Positions 6,161-6,614 of a stretch of DNA of 6,614 nucleotides are shown here, piece by piece. The stretch comes from Actinomycetes bacterium (GTDB lineage Bacteria > Actinomycetota > Aquicultoria > CAJVYJ01 > JAUVQD01). Both the position numbers and the translations under genes were made by a program. Under the pieces are notes generated by a model. The model searched no databases. It was not told where the DNA came from and worked only from the letters and a program-made list of their open reading frames with translations. How positions within the stretch are numbered: the stretch's first letter is position 1; the number at the start of each line of letters is the position of its first letter. The DNA lies in assembly GCA_030598355.1 (NCBI GenBank), contig JAUVQD010000083.1, positions 1 through 6,614 of the forward strand, read 5' to 3'.

Positions 6161-6233
6161 GCCGACGTAGCTCAGTTGGAAGAGCAGCTCACTCGTAATG
6201 AGCAGGTCCGCGGTTCAAATCCGCGCGTCGGCT
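6161..6233 (+). tRNA. tRNA-Thr, anticodon CGT
   Basis: A complete cloverleaf can be drawn. The acceptor stem is GCCGACG (6161-6167) with CGTCGGC (6226-6232). The D stem is GCTC (6170-6173) with GAGC (6182-6185), the loop containing the conserved GG. The anticodon stem is GCTCA (6187-6191) with TGAGC (6199-6203). The loop CTCGTAA gives anticodon CGT at 6194-6196, which reads ACG threonine codons. The T stem is CGCGG (6209-6213) with CCGCG (6221-6225), the loop being TTCAAAT. The discriminator base is T6233, and the following bases are CAA, so CCA is not encoded and must be added after transcription. It sits 21 bases after the PSP1 gene with no visible promoter of its own and may be processed from that transcript. 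Confidence 0.97.
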
Positions 6234-6418
6234 CAAGGTCAGAGGGCTAGTAATGCTAATAACATGGTTCCAGGCCTTTCTTATAAGTGCATGGTAAGTG
6301 CAAGATTTCCGAGGAAGATATGTGTCTTCTGACTCAACAAGAGATTTAAGTTCCTCGAAACCTGCGTCTAGTTTTCAGCTCTTGCAAACAGTTGGACGGC
6401 GGAAAAACAGGGGCAAGA
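6234..6418 (+). other. Gene-free stretch downstream of tRNA-Thr, with short direct and inverted repeats
   Basis: No credible gene is seen on either strand over these 185 bases. Two features stand out. One is an 8-base direct repeat TAAGTGCA (6284-6291 and 6295-6302), whose copies start one helical turn (11 bases) apart. The other is an inverted repeat CGAGGAA (6310-6316) / TTCCTCG (6351-6357), extended by TTT/AAA across a one-base bulge, with a smaller GAAGA/TCTTC dyad (6314-6318 / 6325-6329) nested in it. They could be protein-binding sites or folding of a decayed element. No terminator with a T-run is visible after the tRNA. Confidence 0.4.
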
Positions 6419-6614
6419 TTGAATCGCCTTTATACTGTTGAAGAAACCGCAGCATTTCTAAATGTATCTAGGTCATTGGATATATCACAGAACGCATTCT
6501 AATAAGATTCCTTATCGTAAAGTTGGTAATTTTCCGGTTCAAAATGTCAGATCTGGAACAGAGGGCAGAATTGAAAATTGCAGAACAGAGGAATAATATC
6601 TATCGACGCAACCT
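6419..6614 (+). pseudogene. Excisionase/MerR-type helix-turn-helix gene, broken by two frameshifts and cut by the window edge
   Basis: Three consecutive frames together read as one excisionase-family DNA-binding domain. Segment 1 starts at TTG 6419, with AGGGG at 6409-6413 five bases upstream, and reads MNRLYTVEETAAFLNVSRS; left in this frame it stops at TAA 6500-6502. Segment 2, from about 6477, reads WIYHRTHSNKIPYRKVGNF. Segment 3, from about 6535, reads RFKMSDLEQ (6535-6561) and then a charged helix-like stretch, still open at the window end. The joined order matches the family pattern: 'Y-T-x-E-E-x-A-x-x-L-x-V-S-R-S', then 'I-x-Y-R-K-V-G', then 'R-F-K-x-S-D-L-E'. Removing one T near 6476-6477 and one C near 6534-6535 restores the frame, although the second junction may have lost two bases instead. 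Proteins of this type include phage and plasmid excisionases and small element regulators. Its place just past a tRNA suggests a decayed integrated element. Sequencing or assembly error is the main alternative. Confidence 0.72.

Noticed and set aside
6264..6332. Small 22-codon frame starting at ATG 6264 after the tRNA
   Set aside because: It has no ribosome-binding site, no recognisable sequence and a length expected by chance.
6535..6543. CGGTTCAAA also occurs in the tRNA T arm (6211-6219), suggesting an attachment-site duplicate
   Set aside because: The match is only 9 bases, the flanks do not match, and the copy encodes the expected Arg-Phe-Lys of the HTH family; chance is a sufficient explanation.
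1..6614. CRISPR arrays, transposase genes, terminal inverted repeats of insertion sequences, riboswitches
   Set aside because: Reading both strands showed no regularly spaced repeats, no transposase or integrase frame and no recognisable riboswitch core.

Overview
This is an ordinary bacterial housekeeping stretch with every gene on the plus strand. In order it holds the 3' end of a DNA topoisomerase I gene, a degenerate nitrilase-fold gene, malate dehydrogenase, the two subunits of an iron-sulfur (class I) fumarase, thymidylate kinase, the DNA polymerase III delta' subunit, a PSP1/RicT-family protein and a tRNA-Thr(CGT). The last ~380 bases differ: about 185 bases without a gene, then a helix-turn-helix 'excisionase-type' gene broken by two frameshifts and cut by the window edge.

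Organism: bacterial, from the class II tmk/holB/PSP1 gene order. That order, together with an upstream topA, is known from Firmicutes and from deep-branching, often anaerobic Actinobacteria. The O2-labile two-subunit fumarase suggests an anaerobic or microaerophilic cell. Two genes that follow gaps (mdh and holB) lack Shine-Dalgarno sites and carry a -10-like hexamer exactly 14 bases before the ATG. This fits leaderless mRNAs, which are common in Actinobacteria. I lean towards a deep actinobacterial lineage, but the sequence alone does not settle it.

Layout: topA and the nitrilase-like gene overlap by one base and look translationally coupled. After a 45-base gap, mdh-fumA-fumB-tmk are packed with gaps or overlaps of +2, -4 and -19 bases, so malate/fumarate interconversion (oxaloacetate to malate to fumarate) is transcriptionally joined to dTTP synthesis. 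After an 82-base gap with a repeated GTTGCG hexamer, holB and the PSP1 gene abut directly, and tRNA-Thr follows 21 bases later. The broken excisionase-like gene beside the tRNA looks like the relic of an element integrated at a tRNA gene.

I did not find an undescribed multi-gene system here. The points most worth a second look are the nitrilase-fold protein that has lost its catalytic cysteine, the matched leaderless-type starts, and the decayed excisionase-like gene at the tRNA.
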